A DNA stretch of 64,000 bases from Curtobacterium sp. MCLR17_007 (GCF_003234655.2 NZ_CP126271.1:372001-436000); one strand, 5' to 3'. Shown: positions 49,752-59,604, counted from the stretch's first letter. A program made the numbers and translations. The notes: generated by a model not told the origin, from the sequence alone.

Positions 49752-50088
49752 CGTGACCCTGCTGTGTCGCGGCGCGGTCGAGGCGCGCGAGGTGGCCGAG
49801 GCCCTGCTGCTCCACGACGACTCGTGGGGCGTCCGGGCGCTCGACGATGGCCCGATGCTGCAGGTGTGCCGCGACGCCACGCACCCGGTCATCACCGTGC
49901 TCGGAGTCCGTCGGGTTGACTCGCTCGACGAGGTCGTCCGGATCCTGCCGGATGCCCCGGCGCTCACCGTCCCGCTCTGGTGGGTGGACACGGTGACCCC
50001 GGCCGGGGCTGACGGTGAGTCCGGGATCACCGCCGCGCTCGAGGCCGCGATGGACCTCGACGCCGTCTGCATCGTCCACGGCGACTGA
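49741..50088 (+). CDS. Uncharacterised partner of the preceding gene
   Basis: 115 residues from GTG at 49741 (VPRDVTLLCRG..); GTG at 49753 is an alternative. Soluble, with alternating beta/alpha pattern (DVTLLCRGAVEAREVAEALLLHDDSWGVRALDD..). It repeats the style of the N-terminal part of the upstream protein (both discuss a strand followed by a long helix), perhaps as a related domain. No family recognised. Confidence 0.62.
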   Translation: MPRDVTLLCRGAVEAREVAEALLLHDDSWGVRALDDGPMLQVCRDATHPVITVLGVRRVDSLDEVVRILPDAPALTVPLWWVDTVTPAGADGESGITAALEAAMDLDAVCIVHGD

Positions 50089-50169
50089 GCCGCGACCGGG
50101 CGGGTGCGGTCTGGCGCGGGCGGTCTGAGCACGGTGCCGCCTTCTCGCCCCGTGCCGCGTTGGCGGCCT

Positions 50170-50193
50170 GGTGCGGGGAAACATCCCCGCACC
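50170..50193. terminator. Hairpin between convergent genes
   Basis: GGTGCGGGGA (50170-50179) pairs perfectly with TCCCCGCACC (50184-50193) over AACA. It lies between the gene ending at 50088 and the CopD-CtaG gene ending at 50277. Confidence 0.7.
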
Positions 50194-50276
50194 GAGCCAC
50201 TGACGGCGCACGGACGGCGAACCGAGCACGGTGCGACCCGCCCACTACGCGATCAACCCCGCACGGTGCTGGACCG

Positions 50277-52322
50277 TCAGTCGCGCTGACGCATCGCCGC
50301 CAGCCGCTCGTTGTAGGCCTTGAGTTCGGCGTCGCCGTCGCGCTCGGCCTGGCGGTCCAGGCGCTTGGCGTCGCGGCCGTCGGACTTCACCCAGTTCCGC
50401 ACCACGAGCAAGGCGACGAAGACCATCGGCAGCTCGGAGGCACCCCAGGCGATGCCGCCGCCGGTGTGCTGGTCGGCGAGCAGCCCCACGTCGTTCGTCT
50501 GTCCGAGCGCGTGGAACCAGTCGGCCGCGTACACGGACTGCGACGTCATCACCGCGACGCCGAAGAACGCGTGGAACGCCAGGGTCGCCAGCAGCGCGAT
50601 GATGAGGATCGGGTAGGCGGGGCGCTTGGGCCCGGGGTCGATCCCGACGAAGACCCAGAAGAACAGGTAGCCGCTCAGCACGAAGTGGACGACCATCGCG
50701 ACGTGCCACTCGTGCGACTGCATCGCGAACTGGAACGCCGGCGTGAAGTAGAACACCACGAGCGACCCGGCGAAGATGACCCCGGCGACCGCCGGCTTCG
50801 CCATGAACTGCATGTAGCGGGAGTGCACGAAGAGCATCAGCCATTCGCGAGCACCGCGTGACCCGTCGTTGCGGACCGGCAGCGTCCGCAGTGCCAGCAG
50901 CACCGGGCCGCCGAGGACCAGCGGCAGCGGCACGAACATCATGAGCAGCATGTGCTGGATCATGTGCGACGAGAAGTGGATCATGCCGTAGACGGACGGT
51001 CCGGCCGAGGTCGTCCAGATGAAGACCGCGCAGCCGATCAACCACGAGATCGTCCGCCCGACCGGCCACGAGTCGCCGCGCTGCCGGAGCTTGCGGACCG
51101 CGAACAGGTACCAGCCGGCGCCGACGACGGCGAGCGCGAGCCACACCCAGTCGATGTGCCACTGCGTCAGGAAGGTGTGCAGGGTCTGGGCCGGCGGGTA
51201 CGGGTAGCCGATCAGGCCCGAGCGGGTGTCCTCGCCGGTCTCGGGCGTCTGCGGGATCGGCGGCTGACTGCGTGACACGGCCACCGAGACGCCGATCGCG
51301 ATCGCCATGAAGACGACCTCGGCCAGGGCGAAGCGCGTGAACGAGCGGCGGTCGAGCGGCGAACGCAGCAGTGCGGGCACGAGCTTGCGGCGCTGGACGA
51401 CCCCGGCCAGGCCGAGCAGCACGAGGATCACGGCCTTGACGGTGATGAGCGCACCGTACGTCGTCGTGACCAGGTCGAGCGGGCCGGTCAGGCGGAGCGA
51501 CGCGTTGACGATCCCCGAGAACGCGACGGCGGCGAACGACCAGCCGGCCAGGGTGGAGTACCGGGCGACGACGCGACCGGTGGCACCCTTCGTCCGGGTG
51601 CGCAGGACCAGCACGGCGACCAGGCCACCGGCCCAGACGCACACCCCGATCAGGTGGATCGCGAGCGAATTCACCGCGTTGGCGTGCTCGAGCGACCCGG
51701 CGGCGTGCCCGGACAGGGCCAGGGGCAGCAGGGCGAACAGGCCGGCGACCGTGGCGACGGCGAGCGTCGTGGCCCGGGTGGCGAACGCGGCGAGGACGGT
51801 CGCGATGAGGATCGCCACCGCGGACACCACGAGCGACTGCCCGATCTCGACCTGGAACGCGAAGACCATGAAGTTGCGGGCGAAGAGCGGCGAGGTGATC
51901 GAGGACCCGAGCGTGTTGGCGCCCGTGAAGACGATGCCGACCACCGCGGCCAGGAACCAGACCGCACCGGTCGTCGCGGCCCAGCGCACGGCGCGGTGCT
52001 GCACGCTCGACATGGCGCCGTGGTCGGCCTTCTGCGCGGGGAGCGCGAACGCGGCGACGATGAGCAGGCCGATGGTCAGCGCGGCCATGGTGTCGTGCAC
52101 GGCGCGCGCGATCGGCAGGCCGTACTGCACGAGGTCGCCCGCCGACACCAGCTGTTGGTCGGCGGTGAAGGCACCGGTCACCGTCATGCCGATGATCGAG
52201 CACGCGACCGCCAGCGGCAGGGCGATCGCGAGCACGGTCGCGACGGTGGACGTGCGAGCGGTGCGGGGCGCGGATTCCGGACCCGCGCCCGGCGCGGGGG
52301 CTTCGGACGTGGTGAGGGTCAT
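50277..52322 (-). CDS. CopD-CtaG fusion membrane protein, copper handling/oxidase assembly
   Basis: 681 residues from ATG at 52322; the open frame extends to 52370 but MTLTTSEAPAPG is the natural start. About 16 TM helices. CopD half: HAAGSLEHANAVNSLAIHLIGVCVWAGGLVAVLVL. CtaG half: HFSSHMIQHMLLMMFVPLPLVLGGP, HFVLSGYLFFWVFVGIDPGPKRP, LAFHAFFGVAVMTS, DQHTGGGIAWGASELP, with all the conserved histidines. It probably takes up or delivers copper for cytochrome oxidase CuB assembly. The paralogue at 28316 lacks these His residues. Confidence 0.88.
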   Translation of the reverse strand: MTLTTSEAPAPGAGPESAPRTARTSTVATVLAIALPLAVACSIIGMTVTGAFTADQQLVSAGDLVQYGLPIARAVHDTMAALTIGLLIVAAFALPAQKADHGAMSSVQHRAVRWAATTGAVWFLAAVVGIVFTGANTLGSSITSPLFARNFMVFAFQVEIGQSLVVSAVAILIATVLAAFATRATTLAVATVAGLFALLPLALSGHAAGSLEHANAVNSLAIHLIGVCVWAGGLVAVLVLRTRTKGATGRVVARYSTLAGWSFAAVAFSGIVNASLRLTGPLDLVTTTYGALITVKAVILVLLGLAGVVQRRKLVPALLRSPLDRRSFTRFALAEVVFMAIAIGVSVAVSRSQPPIPQTPETGEDTRSGLIGYPYPPAQTLHTFLTQWHIDWVWLALAVVGAGWYLFAVRKLRQRGDSWPVGRTISWLIGCAVFIWTTSAGPSVYGMIHFSSHMIQHMLLMMFVPLPLVLGGPVLLALRTLPVRNDGSRGAREWLMLFVHSRYMQFMAKPAVAGVIFAGSLVVFYFTPAFQFAMQSHEWHVAMVVHFVLSGYLFFWVFVGIDPGPKRPAYPILIIALLATLAFHAFFGVAVMTSQSVYAADWFHALGQTNDVGLLADQHTGGGIAWGASELPMVFVALLVVRNWVKSDGRDAKRLDRQAERDGDAELKAYNERLAAMRQRD

Positions 52323-52406
52323 CAACCTGTTCCAGGGACGCTTCCGTCCGCGGTTCCGCGGACCCTCCATCGTAGGCGCTCGGGCCTGGCCGCCACCTGC
52401 GATCCG

Positions 52407-53492
52407 TCAGATCCGACGCTCCCAGATCCCCTCGCTGCCGACCCCGACGAAGCCGACCGCCTCGTTGACGTCGAGCATCGGCCGGTTCTCCTCGGCGTTG
52501 AACGTGATGATCGACGGGTGCCCGGCGTGGTCGCGCTCGATCGTCTCGATGCCGATGACCTTCAAGAGCCAGCCGAGCCGGTGTCCGCGGTGCTCGCGGA
52601 GGACCAGGGTGTCCCCCTGGAAGACCGGCTGTGCGATGTTGTGCGCTACAGCCAGCTGCGTGAAACCGGCCAGGATGGTGCTCGGCACGTGTTCGACGGC
52701 CACCGTCAGCATTGTGCGCGGTGACCGGGCGAGGTGCGACTCGTGCTCGACCAGCCGGTCGGTCGTCCACACGTCCTCGGGCTCCTCCATGTCGCCCTCG
52801 GGTGCATCCGTGCTCATCCGCGTGTGCAGGAGAGCGATGTCCTGCTGCCACGCGGGCGGCGTCGGACCGATCCACGCGTGCACGCGGTACTCGGCTCCGG
52901 CAGCGAGCGACGCACGGTCGAGCAACGTCCGCACCAGGGACTGATCGGCCGGCAAGCGCAGGCGGCTGATCCGGTTCACCTGGCCGAACCGCCACCCCCG
53001 CCCGGACAGGAACCGCACGGCCGCCTCGTCCTCCGGGACCGCGCCGTGTCCGGTCGGGGCCTGCAGGTACCCGGCCCCGGCTGCGGGTCCGACCTGCCGG
53101 GTCATCGCGTACGTCTTCCACTGCGTGCGTCCTTGGTCCCGTGCGATGGCCTCGAGGTGGTCGGCCAGCAGGGTCCCGACGCCGCGGCGCTGGTGGTCGG
53201 GGGTGACCGCGATCGCGATCCAGCAGTTCGGGGTGCCCGGTGCGGTCTTGGTGTCGTACGCACCTGCGGCCACGGTCGTCCCGTCCGGGGCGCGGACCGC
53301 GAAGAGCCGACTCGGCGCCTCGGGGTCGAGCAGGTACGGCAGCTGCTCCTCGGGCGTCCACAGCAGCTCCGGCAAGCCCGTGACGTCGACCTCGGCTGCG
53401 TTCTGGACCGCCACCCACTCCCGGAACGCCCGGACCCGACCCGGGTCGTCCGTCATGGTGGTCGGTACGTCGAGCTCGATGACGCGGTACAC
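52407..53492 (-). CDS. Tandem GNAT-fold acetyltransferase
   Basis: 361 residues, GTG start. The N-terminal GNAT domain (about 1-170) has the acetyl-CoA motif [18 protein letters not shown]. The C-terminal domain (about 200-355) is a second, degenerate fold: [21 protein letters not shown] and [24 protein letters not shown]. Such double GNATs in actinobacteria include mycothiol synthase (MshD) and others, but MshD identity is not claimed. Divergent from dcd. Confidence 0.82.
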   Translation of the reverse strand: MYRVIELDVPTTMTDDPGRVRAFREWVAVQNAAEVDVTGLPELLWTPEEQLPYLLDPEAPSRLFAVRAPDGTTVAAGAYDTKTAPGTPNCWIAIAVTPDHQRRGVGTLLADHLEAIARDQGRTQWKTYAMTRQVGPAAGAGYLQAPTGHGAVPEDEAAVRFLSGRGWRFGQVNRISRLRLPADQSLVRTLLDRASLAAGAEYRVHAWIGPTPPAWQQDIALLHTRMSTDAPEGDMEEPEDVWTTDRLVEHESHLARSPRTMLTVAVEHVPSTILAGFTQLAVAHNIAQPVFQGDTLVLREHRGHRLGWLLKVIGIETIERDHAGHPSIITFNAEENRPMLDVNEAVGFVGVGSEGIWERRI

Positions 53493-53578
53493 GGTCGTTC
53501 CTCCCGCTGGCGCGCACGGTGCGCGGGCTGCCGAGCAGCATATCGGGTGCGCCGGTCGCCGCCGCTAGGATCCCTTCC

Positions 53579-54166
53579 GTGCTTCTCTCCGACCGCGACA
53601 TCACCGCCCAGCTCGCCGCAGGCCGGATCGGCCTCGATCCCCACGATGCCTCGCTCATCCAGCCGTCGAGCATCGACGTCCGGCTCGACAAGTACTTCCG
53701 GCTGTTCGACAACCACAAGTACCCGCACATCGACCCCGCGCTCGACCAGCCCGACCTGACCCGACTGGTCGAGACCGACCCGGACGAGGCGTTCGTGCTG
53801 CACCCCGGCGAGTTCGTGCTCGGGTCGACGTTCGAGGTCGTGACGCTGCCCGACGACATCGCCGCACGCCTCGAGGGCAAGAGCTCCCTCGGTCGACTGG
53901 GTCTCCTGACGCACTCGACGGCGGGCTTCATCGACCCGGGCTTCTCGGGCCACGTGACCCTCGAGCTGAGCAACGTCGCGACCCTGCCGATCAAGCTCTG
54001 GCCCGGCATGAAGATCGGGCAGCTGTGCTTCTTCCAGCTCTCCAGCCCGGCCGACAAGCCCTACGGTTCGGCCGAGTACCAGTCGCGGTACCAGGGGCAG
54101 CGTGGACCGACCCCGTCGCGGTCGGCCCAGAACTTCCACCGCGCGGACGTGTCCCGCCGCGACTGA
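53579..54166 (+). CDS. dcd: dCTP deaminase
   Basis: 195 residues, GTG start. [20 protein letters not shown] at the N-terminus, [14 protein letters not shown], and the active-site block [34 protein letters not shown] with catalytic Glu region. Converts dCTP to dUTP, or in the bifunctional actinobacterial form directly to dUMP; the long 195-residue type matches the M. tuberculosis-like bifunctional enzyme, but that is not proven. Supplies dUMP for thymidylate synthesis. Confidence 0.95.
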   Translation: MLLSDRDITAQLAAGRIGLDPHDASLIQPSSIDVRLDKYFRLFDNHKYPHIDPALDQPDLTRLVETDPDEAFVLHPGEFVLGSTFEVVTLPDDIAARLEGKSSLGRLGLLTHSTAGFIDPGFSGHVTLELSNVATLPIKLWPGMKIGQLCFFQLSSPADKPYGSAEYQSRYQGQRGPTPSRSAQNFHRADVSRRD

Positions 54167-54229
54167 CCCACCGGGGAACCGTCGGCAGAACGATCGGTGC
54201 GCCCCGGGTTCAGAATGTTGCATGTTGTG

Positions 54230-54245
54230 TATCGTGGCGACATGC
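54230..54245 (+). promoter_or_regulatory. Leaderless promoter of HTH-MntA gene
   Basis: TATCGT at 54230-54235 is a good -10; transcription would begin about 54242, the A of the ATG. No Shine-Dalgarno precedes that ATG. The local GC is low (GTTGCATGTTGTGTATCG, 54217-54234), and TTGCATGTTG could bind the HTH of the encoded protein. Confidence 0.5.
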
Positions 54246-54757
54246 CTGCAGTCCTGCCACGGCCCGCCCCGCGACCGTCAGCGGCCGAGCTCATTCGTGA
54301 CGCACGCCTCCGCGCGGAGCTGACGCAGGTCCAGCTCGCGCACCGCGCCGGCGTGACCCAGAGCGTCATCAGCACCTACGAGAACGGACGCCGCGAACCG
54401 TCCCTGGCGGCGTTGCAGCGGCTCCTGCTGGCGGCCGGGTTCCTGACCGTGATCGATCTCGAACCCGTGGCCGACGGCCCGTCGCTCCGCGAGCGGGTGC
54501 GCCAGCACCGCGACGAACTCGTCCAGCTGGTCGACGAGCTCGGCGGCGCCAACCCGCGCTTGTTCGGCAGCGTCGCCCGCGGCGAGGACGGACCGGACAG
54601 TGACGTCGACCTGATGGTCGACCTGCTGCCCGGCCGCGGGATCTTCGCGCTGATGCGGATCCAGGACGCGGCAGAGCTCGTGCTCGGCGTCCGCGTCGAC
54701 GTCGTGCTGGCCGACGGCATGGGCGACGAGGTCGTCCGGTCGGCGGTCCCGCTGTGA
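54242..54757 (+). CDS. MntA-like nucleotidyltransferase antitoxin with N-terminal HTH
   Basis: 171 residues. XRE HTH at about 16-66 (AELTQVQLAHRAGVTQSVISTYENGRREPS), then a minimal nucleotidyltransferase at about 95-165 with an intact GSX10DXD core: Gly109-Ser110 and Asp121, Asp123, in LFGSVARGEDGPDSDVDLMVD-like order; a third acidic site lies in VRVDVVLAD. MntA antitoxins AMPylate a Tyr in HepT toxins. The HTH fusion would make the antitoxin its own repressor. Overlaps the HepT-like gene by four bases. Confidence 0.85.
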   Translation: MPAVLPRPAPRPSAAELIRDARLRAELTQVQLAHRAGVTQSVISTYENGRREPSLAALQRLLLAAGFLTVIDLEPVADGPSLRERVRQHRDELVQLVDELGGANPRLFGSVARGEDGPDSDVDLMVDLLPGRGIFALMRIQDAAELVLGVRVDVVLADGMGDEVVRSAVPL

Positions 54758-55083
54758 ACCGGCAGGTCCGCGAGCGGCTCGACGACGTCATCCGCGCGTG
54801 CGGCGTCATCGGTCGGTACGTCGCAGAGCCCGACCTCCCCGAGGACCTGGTCTACGACGCGGTCCGGATGCGCCTGGTCGAGATCGGCGAGGCCGTGCGC
54901 ATGCTCCCCGTCGCGGTGACGGCGGCCGAGCCGGACATCCCCTGGTCGCGGGTCTCGCTGCTGGGGGAGCGGCTCACGCGGCGCTACTTCGACACGACGC
55001 CGGCGATCGTGCTCGGGACCGCGCGGGTGGACGTGCCCCACCTGTGCCAGGCGGCGCGTCGCCTGCGTGCCCGGCACGCATAG
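54754..55083 (+). CDS. HepT/DUF86-like protein with degraded RNase motif
   Basis: 109 residues, GTG start within the previous gene (GTGA). All-helical HEPN layout: helix with VYDAVRMRLVEIGEAVRML and WSRVSLLGERLTRRYFD. HepT toxins carry RX4HXY; here the aligned residues are Gly71, Arg76 and Tyr78 (GERLTRRY). So Arg and His of the RNase site are lost while the Tyr that MntA modifies remains. It may be an inactive toxin, a substrate/regulator of the nucleotidyltransferase, or use another chemistry. Confidence 0.82.
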   Translation: MNRQVRERLDDVIRACGVIGRYVAEPDLPEDLVYDAVRMRLVEIGEAVRMLPVAVTAAEPDIPWSRVSLLGERLTRRYFDTTPAIVLGTARVDVPHLCQAARRLRARHA

Positions 55084-55111
55084 CGCCCCGTCGCCCACGT
55101 GCGCTGATCGC

Positions 55112-55153
55112 GGACGGGAGGCGCGGTGCCGGCCAGCACCGCGCCTCCCGTCC
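55112..55153. terminator. Palindromic terminator (variant of the 36-bp family)
   Basis: GGACGGGAGGCGCGGTGC (55112-55129) pairs perfectly with GCACCGCGCCTCCCGTCC (55136-55153) around CGGCCA. Same outline as the 36-bp element, with compensating base changes. Confidence 0.8.
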
Positions 55154-55177
55154 GGTTCGTCCCCCGCTGGGAACGAG

Positions 55178-55214
55178 GACAGGGCCCCGTCCGCGGTGCG
55201 GACGGGGCCCTGTC
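55178..55214. terminator. Terminator of the mmsAB-chvE operon
   Basis: GACAGGGCCCCGTCCGC (55178-55194) pairs perfectly with GCGGACGGGGCCCTGTC (55198-55214) around GGT, 16 bases past the chvE stop. On the leftward transcript this is a 17-bp stem. Confidence 0.85.
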
Positions 55215-55229
55215 GGGTGGTACCGAGGA

Positions 55230-56333
55230 TCAGCCCTGCTTGGCGAGGTCCTCGAGGGTCGAGTTGCCCTTGTAGGCCTCGACCGCGTTGTCCTTCGTGA
55301 CGAGGATCGGGGTCAGCTCGATGGCCGGCACCGTCTTCACGCCGTTGTAGTTGTTCGTCTTGTCGATCTTGGTGTCGGGCTTGTCGCCCTTGGCCAGGGT
55401 CGAGACCAGGTCGACGGCCGCCTGGGCCTCTTCCGTGGTGTTCTTGTAGATCGTCGAGTACTGCGTGCCCTGCATGATGAGCGGGATCGAAGCGGTCTCC
55501 GAGTCCTGCCCGGTCACGACGGGGTTGTCCTTGCCGGCGGCCTTGGTCGCGGTGAGGATCGCACGGGCCAGGGTGTCGTTCGGCGACAGGACGCCGTCGA
55601 GCTTGGTGTCACCCGAGTAGTACTGCGAGATCAGGTCGGTCATGCGCGACTGGGCGTTCTGCGCGAGCCAGCCCTTGGTCTGCACCTTCTGGAAGGTGGT
55701 CTGGCCCGAGACGACCTTGATGGTGCCGTCGTCGATCTTCGGCTGCAGGACGTTCATGGCACCGTTGAAGAACACGGTGGCGTTGGCGTCGTCAGCCGAC
55801 CCGGCGAAGAGCTCGACGTTGTACGGTCCGTCGCCCTTCTTCTCCTTCAGGCCCTTGAGCAGCGCCTGGGCCTGCAGCTGGCCGACCTTGTAGTTGTTGA
55901 ACGCGACGTAGTAGTCGACGTTCTTGGTGTTCAGGATGTTGCGGTCCCAGGCGATGACGACGGCGCCCGAGGACTTCGCCGACTTGACCTGCGAGGTGAG
56001 CTGCGAACCATCGGCCGCGCCGATGATGACGGCCTTCGCGCCCTTGGTGATCATGCCCGAGATCTGCGACTGCTGGTCCGGGACGGGGCTGCCGGCGTTG
56101 GCGTACTGGATGTCGGCCTTGAAGCCGGCGTCCTCGATCGACTTCTTGAACGCGGCACCTGCGAGGACCCAGTTCTGCGAGGTCTTCGCGGGCAGTGCGA
56201 CACCGATCAGGTCACCCTTCTTGATGGTCGCGTCGGAACCGCTGCCGGAGTCCGAGCCACGCGACGAGCAGCCGCTGAGGGCGAGGCCCGCGATGAGCGC
56301 CAGGCTGAGGCCGGCGACGATCTTCTTGCGCAT
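55230..56333 (-). CDS. chvE: Multiple-monosaccharide ABC transporter substrate-binding lipoprotein
   Basis: 367 residues. Lipoprotein signal MRKKIVAGLSLALIAGLALSG with lipobox LSGC (Cys22). Periplasmic-binding-protein type 1 (ribose/ChvE class): IGVALPAKTSQNWVLAGAAFKKSIEDAG, GAADGSQLTSQVKSAKSSGAVVIAWDRNI, VVTGQDSETASIPLIMQGTQYSTIYKNT. Binds sugars such as arabinose, xylose, glucose or galactose outside the membrane. Starts 61 bases after mmsB; last in the operon. Confidence 0.93.
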   Translation of the reverse strand: MRKKIVAGLSLALIAGLALSGCSSRGSDSGSGSDATIKKGDLIGVALPAKTSQNWVLAGAAFKKSIEDAGFKADIQYANAGSPVPDQQSQISGMITKGAKAVIIGAADGSQLTSQVKSAKSSGAVVIAWDRNILNTKNVDYYVAFNNYKVGQLQAQALLKGLKEKKGDGPYNVELFAGSADDANATVFFNGAMNVLQPKIDDGTIKVVSGQTTFQKVQTKGWLAQNAQSRMTDLISQYYSGDTKLDGVLSPNDTLARAILTATKAAGKDNPVVTGQDSETASIPLIMQGTQYSTIYKNTTEEAQAAVDLVSTLAKGDKPDTKIDKTNNYNGVKTVPAIELTPILVTKDNAVEAYKGNSTLEDLAKQG

Positions 56334-56394
56334 GTGATTGCTTTCTCTTCGTTGAGGAGGGTGGGGCCGGAGCCCCGCTGTGGGGATGGGGGAA

Positions 56395-57687
56395 CTAGGG
56401 GAGGGTGACCTTCTCGGGCTGGTCCTCGATCGAGCGGGGCTGCTGCGCGGCCACCGTGTTCTGCTCGGTGTCCTTCCGCTGGAACTGCCGCATCATGCCG
56501 CCGATCAGCGACGGGCGTCCCTGCGACTTCGAGTAGACGTCGAAGGCGACGGCGACGAGCAGGACCAGACCGCGGATGATCTGCACCTTGTTGGACTCGA
56601 GGCCCATCAGCTGCAGGCCGTTCGACAGCAGGGCCATCACGAGACCACCGATGATCGAGCCGGAGATCGTGCCGACACCACCGGCGACCGCGGCACCACC
56701 GACGAACACGGCGGCGATCGCGTCGAGCTCCCAGCCGGTGCCGTCAGCGGGACCAGAGGCACCGGAGTAGGCGACGAACACCATGCCCGCGACGGCGGCC
56801 AGGACGGACATGTTCATCATGACGAAGAAGTTGACCTTCTTGGCCGAGACACCGGACAGGACGGCGGCGCTGGAGTTGCCACCGACCGCGTAGACCTGGC
56901 GACCGAAGATCGTGTTCTTCGTGACGAAGCCGTAGATGATCGTCAGGACGCCGAGGATGATCGCGACGATCGGGACCGAGGTGCCGACTGGGCCGGCACC
57001 GAACAGGTACGTGGCGACGAGCGTCACGGCGACCAGGATGCCGGTGCGGACGACGGAGACCCACAGCGGCGGCACCTCGGCCTGCATCTTGCGGCGACGG
57101 CCACGGCCGCGGGCCTCGATGATGATGAGCGCGGCGATCGTCACCAGGCCGATGAGCAGGGTGCCGTTCGAGTAGCCGAAGTCCGGTCCGAAGTCGCCGA
57201 GGAAGCCGGCGCCGATCGGGGTGAAGCTGTTCGGCACGGGCACGGACGTCGAGTTGCCGATGATCTGGTTGACACCGCGGAAGATCAGCTGGCCGGCCAG
57301 CGTCACGATGAACGCCGGGACGCGGACGAAGGCGACCCAGAAGCCCTGCCAGGCACCGATGAGGGCACCGACGGCCAGGCCGAGGATGACCGCGGTCCAG
57401 ACCGGGAAGTGCCACACCGCGATGGACTGCGCCACGATGATGCCGACGACCGCCGCCACCGAACCCACGGACAGGTCGATGTGGCCGGCGATGATCACCA
57501 TGACCATGCCGAGCGCCAGGATCAGGATGTACGAGTACTGCAGGAACAGGTTGATCACGTTGGTGGGCTGCAGGATGAGCCCCTGGGTGGTGATCGAGAA
57601 GAAGATCAAGAGCACGATGAGGGCGATGATCATGCCGTACTGGCCGATGCTGTTGCCCTTGCCGAACAGCAGTTTCAGGTTGTTCAT
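56395..57687 (-). CDS. mmsB: Multiple-monosaccharide ABC transporter permease
   Basis: 430 residues, about ten TM helices, longer than RbsC-type permeases as expected for MmsB/Ggu[29 protein letters not shown] is the permease signature of the ribose/xylose class; [18 protein letters not shown] is the coupling loop. A Lys/Arg-rich cytoplasmic loop ([12 protein letters not shown]) sits mid-protein. Overlaps mmsA by four bases (ATGA). Confidence 0.94.
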   Translation of the reverse strand: MNNLKLLFGKGNSIGQYGMIIALIVLLIFFSITTQGLILQPTNVINLFLQYSYILILALGMVMVIIAGHIDLSVGSVAAVVGIIVAQSIAVWHFPVWTAVILGLAVGALIGAWQGFWVAFVRVPAFIVTLAGQLIFRGVNQIIGNSTSVPVPNSFTPIGAGFLGDFGPDFGYSNGTLLIGLVTIAALIIIEARGRGRRRKMQAEVPPLWVSVVRTGILVAVTLVATYLFGAGPVGTSVPIVAIILGVLTIIYGFVTKNTIFGRQVYAVGGNSSAAVLSGVSAKKVNFFVMMNMSVLAAVAGMVFVAYSGASGPADGTGWELDAIAAVFVGGAAVAGGVGTISGSIIGGLVMALLSNGLQLMGLESNKVQIIRGLVLLVAVAFDVYSKSQGRPSLIGGMMRQFQRKDTEQNTVAAQQPRSIEDQPEKVTLP

Positions 57688-59276
57688 GAGACGGTGGCGC
57701 CCTTCCGCGCGGAGGTCATGCTGCGCATGAGCGATTCGGGATCGGCCTGGTCGGCCGGCAGGTCAGCGGTGATCTGACCCTCGAAGATGGTGTAGATCCG
57801 GTCGGACAGCCCGAGCAGTTCGGGGAGCTCGGAGGAGATCAGGATGATGCCCTTCCCCTCGGCCGCGAGCTGCTGGATGATGCCGTAGATCTCGAACTTG
57901 GCGCCCACGTCGATGCCGCGGGTGGGCTCGTCGAGGATCAGCAGGTCGGGGTCGGTGAACATCCACTTCGACAGGACGACCTTCTGCTGGTTCCCGCCGG
58001 AGAGCTTGCCGACGTTGTCCTCGACCGAGGGCACCTTCGTGCGGAGCATCTTGCGGTACTTCTCGGCGACCGAGTACTCCTCGAGCGAGTCGACGACACC
58101 GGCCTTCGAGATCTTCTTGAGGTCGGCCGCGACGGTGGAGCGCTTCACGGTGTCGAGCAGGTTCAGGCCGAGCGCCTTGCGGTCCTCGGAGACGTACCCG
58201 ATGCCGGCGTCGATGGCCTGCTGGACGTTGTTGAGCTTGATCTCCTCGCCGTCCTTGATGACCTGGCCGCCGAGGAAGGTGCCGTAGGAGTGGCCGAACA
58301 GGCTCATCGCCAGCTCGGTGCGTCCGGCACCCATCAGACCGGCGAACCCGACGATCTCGCCGCGCTTCACGTGGAAGTTGGAGCCCTTGCAGACCAGGCG
58401 CGAGGAGTCGAGCGGGTGCTGCACGGTCCAGTCACGGACCTCGAAGAAGGTCTCGCCGATCTTCGGGGTACGGTCCGGGAACCGGGACTCGAGCGATCGA
58501 CCGACCATGCCGCGGATGATCCGGTCCTCGTTGACGCCGTCCGCGCGGACGTTGAGCGTCTCGATGGTCTTGCCGTCGCGGATGATCGTGATCTCGTCCG
58601 CGATCTGCTCGATCTCGTTGAGCTTGTGGCTGATGATGATGCTCGAGATGCCCTTGGCCTTCAGCCCGACGATCAGGTCGAGCAGGTGCTGGGAGTCGTT
58701 CTCGTTCAGGGCCGCGGTGGGCTCGTCGAGGATGAGCAGCTTGACGTCCTTGTGCAGCGCCTTCGCGATCTCCACGAGCTGCTGCTTGCCGACGCCGATG
58801 TTCTTGATCTGCGTGTCCGGGTCGTCACGCAGGCCGACGCGGGCGAGCAGGTCCTGCGCACGCAGCTGCGCGGCGGTCCAGTCGATCGTGCCGAAGCGGC
58901 CCGGCTCGTTCCCGAGGAACAGGTTCTCGGTGATCGAGAGCTCCGGGATCAGCGCCAGCTCCTGGTGGATGATGACGATGCCGGCCTGCTCGGACTGCTT
59001 GATGTTGGCGAAGCGGACTTCCTCGCCCTCGAAGACGATCTCGCCGGTGTAGGTGCCGTACGGGTAGACGCCCGACAGGACCTTCATCAGGGTCGACTTG
59101 CCGGCGCCGTTCTCACCGCAGATCGCGTGGATCTCGCCGGCACGGACGTTGAGCGACACCTCGGACAGTGCCTTGACACCCGGGAACTCCTTGGTGATCG
59201 ACCGCATCTCGAGGATGGTCTCGGGTGCGGTGATCGACCGGGTCTGGAGTCCGGTGTCGATCGGGGTTGACGCCAC
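57684..59276 (-). CDS. mmsA: Multiple-monosaccharide ABC transporter ATP-binding protein
   Basis: 530 residues, two fused ATPase domains as in XylG/RbsA. First: Walker [10 protein letters not shown], signature [15 protein letters not shown], Walker [12 protein letters not shown]. Second (about 280-515): [10 protein letters not shown] in place of a full Walker A, signature [29 protein letters not shown] start with AAGGAG upstream. Drives uptake via MmsB. First gene of the operon, under a LacI-type operator. Confidence 0.95.
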   Translation of the reverse strand: MASTPIDTGLQTRSITAPETILEMRSITKEFPGVKALSEVSLNVRAGEIHAICGENGAGKSTLMKVLSGVYPYGTYTGEIVFEGEEVRFANIKQSEQAGIVIIHQELALIPELSITENLFLGNEPGRFGTIDWTAAQLRAQDLLARVGLRDDPDTQIKNIGVGKQQLVEIAKALHKDVKLLILDEPTAALNENDSQHLLDLIVGLKAKGISSIIISHKLNEIEQIADEITIIRDGKTIETLNVRADGVNEDRIIRGMVGRSLESRFPDRTPKIGETFFEVRDWTVQHPLDSSRLVCKGSNFHVKRGEIVGFAGLMGAGRTELAMSLFGHSYGTFLGGQVIKDGEEIKLNNVQQAIDAGIGYVSEDRKALGLNLLDTVKRSTVAADLKKISKAGVVDSLEEYSVAEKYRKMLRTKVPSVEDNVGKLSGGNQQKVVLSKWMFTDPDLLILDEPTRGIDVGAKFEIYGIIQQLAAEGKGIILISSELPELLGLSDRIYTIFEGQITADLPADQADPESLMRSMTSARKGATVS

Positions 59277-59463
59277 AGTGCATCTCCTTCTGCCGCAGCG
59301 ATGCGGCAGTTCTTCGTCTGGTCCCGCTGCGGCAACGAAGGGGCACAGGCGCTGTGCGGACTTCGTTGTCGGGTCCGGTCGTTCCGCTGGCTCGCCGTGA
59401 TGTGAACGGTCACATCGGCTGGAACGGAGGTAATACTACGCATGGCGTCGGCGCCGCTGTCAA
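59277..59463 (-). promoter_or_regulatory. mmsA promoter, LacI operator and leader hairpin
   Basis: On the minus strand: -35 TTGACA (59463-59458), -10 TAGTAT (59438-59433, long 19-base spacer), then operator GATGTGAACGGTCACATC (59399-59416), placed just after the expected start. A leader of about 150 bases ends with CTGCCGCA-GCGA-TGCGGCAG (59290-59309), directly before the AAGGAG ribosome site. The operator closely matches the one before lacI at 60700-60715. Confidence 0.7.
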
Positions 59464-59562
59464 TTCGGATTGGTCGCGTTTCGGTAACGGACGCCGCGTC
59501 CGCGCGGCTGCGGACATCCGTTGTCCCCCGGTGTGGGGCCGTGGCCCGGCGTGGCGCGGATC

Positions 59563-59604
59563 GGACGGGAGGCCCGGTGCGGGCCCGCACCGCTCCTCCC
59601 GTCC
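59563..59604. terminator. Palindromic terminator after lacI (variant)
   Basis: Arms 59563-59583 and 59584-59604 pair along 21 bases with two mismatches (GGACGGGAGG outside, CGGTGCGGG next to the centre). Same family as the 36-bp palindrome. It lies 37 bases past the LacI stop, on its leftward transcript. Confidence 0.75.

Noticed and set aside
50245..54057. 1270-codon minus-strand open frame
   Set aside because: Shadow of the CopD-CtaG, GNAT and dcd regions. Its translation has no domain and matches the high-GC shadow pattern.
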